The notes beneath the pieces were generated by a model that searched no databases, was not told the origin of the DNA, and was given only the letters and a program-made list of their open reading frames with translations. Positions 61,013 through 64,000 of a stretch of DNA of 64,000 bases are shown piece after piece. Source of the DNA: Persicaria tinctoria (Eukaryota; Streptophyta; Magnoliopsida; Caryophyllales; Polygonaceae); NCBI GenBank assembly GCA_037127255.1, contig JBANSL010000009.1:41082475-41146474 (forward strand). The letters are read 5' to 3'. The first letter of the stretch is position 1; each line of letters begins with the position of its first letter. Both the position numbers and the translations under genes were made by a program.

Positions 61013-62047
61013 GGGCGATTTTGGTAGTGGGCCTATTTTGAATATTCAATTAGCCACCTAGCCCATAAATCAATTTAATTAGTTTTGTCCTAGCCCCTTC
61101 CAACCGTTTGACCATTGACCGGTCAACGGTTGACCATTGACCGGTCAACGGTTGACCATTGACCGGTCAACGTTGACCGTTGACCGGTCAACGTTGACCG
61201 TTGACCGGTCAACCCATTTTGATGCCATTTTTTTTTTTTTAATGCCAAAATTTTACTTTATTTTATTTTCACTTTGATACCACTTTTTTATGTCAATTTT
61301 TTGATAATATTTTTTTACCGTGATGCCATATTTTTGATGATATTTTCTCAAAGTAGTATTTTTGATGACATTTTTTTCTTTAATGTGATACAAATTTTTC
61401 AAAATGGCATCAATGGTCAACGTGACATTAGACTAAACAAAAAATGTCATCAAATAATTTAATTAGAAAAGTGGCATCAGAGTGAAAATAAAATGTAATA
61501 AAATTTTGGCATCAAAACGGTAAAATATGACATCACAAAAAATGTCATCAATGTTTTAAAAAAGTGGCATTAAAAAAAAGTCATCCAATCATTTCATTAG
61601 AAAAGTGACAATAAGGTGACAATATTTTGATTCCACGTTTTAAGCTCTTATGCCATCAATTATATAAAATTGTCACCACAAAATGTTGGCATCAAAACGG
61701 TAAAATATGGCATCACTAAAAAAAAAAAAAGTTGGCATCAAACAAAAAAAAAAAAGGTTGGCATAAAAAAAAAAAAAAAAAAAAAAGGTTGGCATCAAAA
61801 TGGGTTGACCGGTAAAATAAGACATCACTAAAAAAAAAAAAGTTGGCATCAAAAAAAAAAGTTGGCATCAAAATGGGTTGACCGGTCAACAGTCGGTCAA
61901 CGCCCGGTCAACGTTGACCGTTGACCGGTCAAGAGGACTAAGCAAGCTAAAAAAAACAATTAATGGGCTAAGCATGTTAAAAAAACAATTAATGGGCCTA
62001 TCTAGCTAACCAACTATGCTTAAAGGGCTTTTTCAACAAATTCCCTC
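61013..62047. mobile_element. Mutator-like MITE with W-box-core arrays (TSD TTAAATTTA)
   Basis: Exact 9-bp flanks TTAAATTTA (61004-61012, 62048-62056). Ends GGGCGATTTTGG and AACAAATTCCCTC form a weak inverted repeat of the common plant Mutator-like form. Arrays of TTGACC/GGTCAA lie near both ends (61107-61213, 61877-61931). Between them TGGCATCAAAA and A-run units repeat irregularly. No transposase. Confidence 0.82.
61107..61213. repeat. TTGACCGGTCAACG palindromic array
   Basis: Ten TTGACC and five GGTCAA hexamers in about 107 bases, arranged as TTGACC(A/G)TTGACCGGTCAACG units of roughly 21-23 bases. TTGAC is the core of the W-box bound by WRKY factors. Binding is inference only. Confidence 0.9.
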
Positions 62048-62113
62048 TTAAATTTATGAATGAATTTAGACAAATCTCAAAGGTTAAAAAAATAACTAAC
62101 GGGTATATTTGGC

Positions 62114-62849
62114 CCCCTCTTTCTCTCACCCCCTCACTTTTTTTTCTTTTTTCTTTTTAAGTAATTTTTTGTGAGTATAAAACTCAAATTCACCTATAAA
62201 TTTGCACTCCAAATCTATAGGTTTTTGTAAGAGAGGATAGGGGATAAGATTAAGAGTATAAGATTTGAACCGATAAATTTGATGGCCAAATAATTCACGG
62301 GATCCAAACCTCCTACTGGATTGTCTTGTATCTAGTTTTGTATCTCCTACTTCTTAAGTTAATAATATAGTTTATTAGCCCTCTCTCTTGAAAAACAATT
62401 GTATCAAAATTTAAGAAGATTTTATTAGAGAAAACATGTATTTTTAGTTTATTTTGAAACTAGTTTGGATTGATCTTTTTTCCCCTCTTTCTCTCACCCC
62501 CTCACTTTTTTTTCTTTTTTCTTTTTAAGTAATTTTTTGTGAGTATAAAACTCAAATTCACCTATAAATTTGCACTCCAAATCTATAGGTTTTTGTAAGA
62601 GAGGATAGGGGATAAGATTAAGAGTATAAGATTTGAACCGATAAATTTGATGGCCAAATAATTCACGGGATCCAAACCTCCTACTGGATTGTCTTGTATC
62701 TAGTTTTGTATCTCCTACTTCTTAAGTTAATAATATAGTTTATTAGCCCTCTCTCTTGAAAAACAATTGTATCAAAATTTAAGAAGATTTTATTAGAGAA
62801 AACATGTATTTTTAGTTTATTTTGAAACTAGTTTGGATTGATCTTTTTT
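62114..62849. repeat. Tandem 368-bp duplication
   Basis: 62114-62481 and 62482-62849 are the same sequence with essentially no difference apart from T-run length at the far end. No coding content. Confidence 0.95.
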
Positions 62850-64000
62850 TTTTTAACCTGATGTCCACTAAAGTGACCATGTTTTTATATACATTTTAAC
62901 TCCTTATTCTATATACTTTGCATATTTCGGTTTGGTGAATTTATGTAGTTTATGCTTATTTGCAAGAAATAGAGGTCTACATAAGTTTTGGTTTAATATT
63001 GCAGAATTTGAAGCCATTCCGAGACGAAACCAAAAGATGGGATCTACTCGATTTCGACCAGGTCTTACTCGAAGTCGACTACCACTGAGAGCATAACCAA
63101 GTCGAGGAACAAAGAAGAAGCCCACTCGAGCTGGACTTTACTCGACGTCGAGTAGACTTACTCGAGGTCGACTAGAACTGAACCGCACCCGAGCTCGAGG
63201 AAGGAGATGGTTATCGAGAAGACAAGGACAAAGCAATTTTACTCGACGTCGAGTAGGAGTACTCGAAGTCGACCAAGCCTGAAAATCGAGTCAAGATCCA
63301 GCATCGACCAAGGAAGCTGAGCAGGAAAGATTCAAGTCCATATCGACCAGCACAAGTCGATATCGAGTAAACAGTTGGTCGATTTTCCCTCCTAGAGCCG
63401 AGATCGAGTTGCTGGAGCTGAAGCCGAGAAATGTTGGTTGATATCGAGTAAGCCTACTCGATATCGAGTTGACCCCAGTGACGGATTTGGAGCTAGTCCG
63501 AGTCTTGTTAAGGTTCTATCTCGAATCCGATGGAGATATTTCCAAGAGAAGATTCCCAACATATGAAGATTTAGATATTTTATATTTTCATCTTTTTATT
63601 TATCCTAAGGGTTGAACAATTAATTACCCTAGCATTTATCTAGTTTTACTTATTTAGATATATTTATTTCCTAAGTAGAATTATATCTTCTATATTAAGA
63701 TAGAGATATAGATAGATATTCCTTCCTTGACTAGCAAGGATTGAAAGCCTATAAATAAAGCCTATAGGGCTGGTTTTTATTCATTCAATCATACATTCGA
63801 AAGTAGAGAGTAGAGAGAGAGAGTGGAGGCCAAGAGGAGTTTGTGAAGCGAGAGCGGAATTGGCTTCCTTTGGTTGTAAGCTCTATTTGATTTATTAATG
63901 CAAGTTTATTTCCTTTTATTATTGATGAGTTTCCTTGCGATGAAGAGCGAGTAGTCCACCCACTTCTGGTGATGTCCACTGCTTTTAGCTCCATCAAGCT
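62850..64000 (+). other. Probable LTR region entering from the right edge
   Basis: 63480-64000 has LTR-like features: a TATA box CTATAAATA (63749-63757), a CT/GA-rich leader and a run to the window end with no reading frame. 63030-63480 is dense in ACTCGANGTCGA palindromes. Neither the start nor the partner LTR is in view, so the boundaries are unresolved. Confidence 0.4.
63030..63475. repeat. Dispersed TACTCGA(N)GTCGAGTA palindromes
   Basis: At least ten words of the form ACTCGA(A/C/G)GTCGA or TCGATATCGAG occur in 450 bases, several fully palindromic (CTCGACGTCGAG at about 63163 and 63242). Spacing is irregular. Confidence 0.8.

Overview
This window is plant nuclear DNA, almost certainly from a flowering plant and probably a eudicot. 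It is AT-rich intergenic sequence packed with nested transposable elements. The plant signs are the exact plant tRNA-iMet primer sites (TGGTATCAGAGC and variants) next to Copia-type LTRs, two plant L1-type LINEs with C-terminal RNase H, Helitrons ending in CTAG after a hairpin, CACTA, hAT, PIF/Harbinger and Mutator-like elements, a plant flotillin exon and a fragment of a plant hexose transporter. I see no intact protein-coding host gene, no tRNA or rRNA gene and no prokaryotic feature.

Layout. 1-3242: 3' part of a broken plus-strand Copia element whose LTR tail is copied into a long hairpin (3118-3764). 3953-12210: full-length but dead Copia element (TSD TTAGG), with a very young 1.7-kb non-autonomous LTR element (TSD GTTAT) in its 5' LTR. 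12948-18914: full-length dead LINE with a 14-bp TSD. 20861-21431: long fold-back. 21818-22216: first exon of a flotillin gene on the minus strand, the only clear host gene piece. 22525-26021: PIF/Harbinger-type element (TSD TTA) with internal duplications and a TTTCAGCA-rich array. 26153-30158: Mutator-like element hosting a minus-strand LTR element (26750-29623). That element has no gag-pol domain; it carries one long broken reading frame with an RRM-like domain and repeated FDPGG motifs, the best candidate here for something undescribed. 30084-31384: perfect-looking 654-bp tandem duplication across the left end of a hAT element (30258-32052), which also hosts a second hAT.

32666-36490: CACTA left end and subterminal repeats split by three hAT-type insertions. 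37557-41666: second dead LINE. 42532-44344: Helitron carrying a CACTA right terminus. 44744-46030: two hAT MITEs with exact 8-bp TSDs. 46342-60719: one large minus-strand non-autonomous LTR element (TSD AAGGG) that has absorbed a 6.2-kb CACTA (47004-53244), a 4-kb Copia (54834-58802) and a small Helitron (60135-60601), and carries a hexose-transporter fragment. 61004-62056: Mutator-like MITE with dense TTGACC/GGTCAA (W-box core) arrays. 62114-62849: 368-bp tandem duplication. 62850-64000: an LTR-like region with TATA box and repeated TCGA palindromes, running off the window.

The elements do not form a pathway. They form a readable insertion history: nearly all boundaries are fixed by terminal structure plus target-site duplications, so relative ages can be ordered by nesting.
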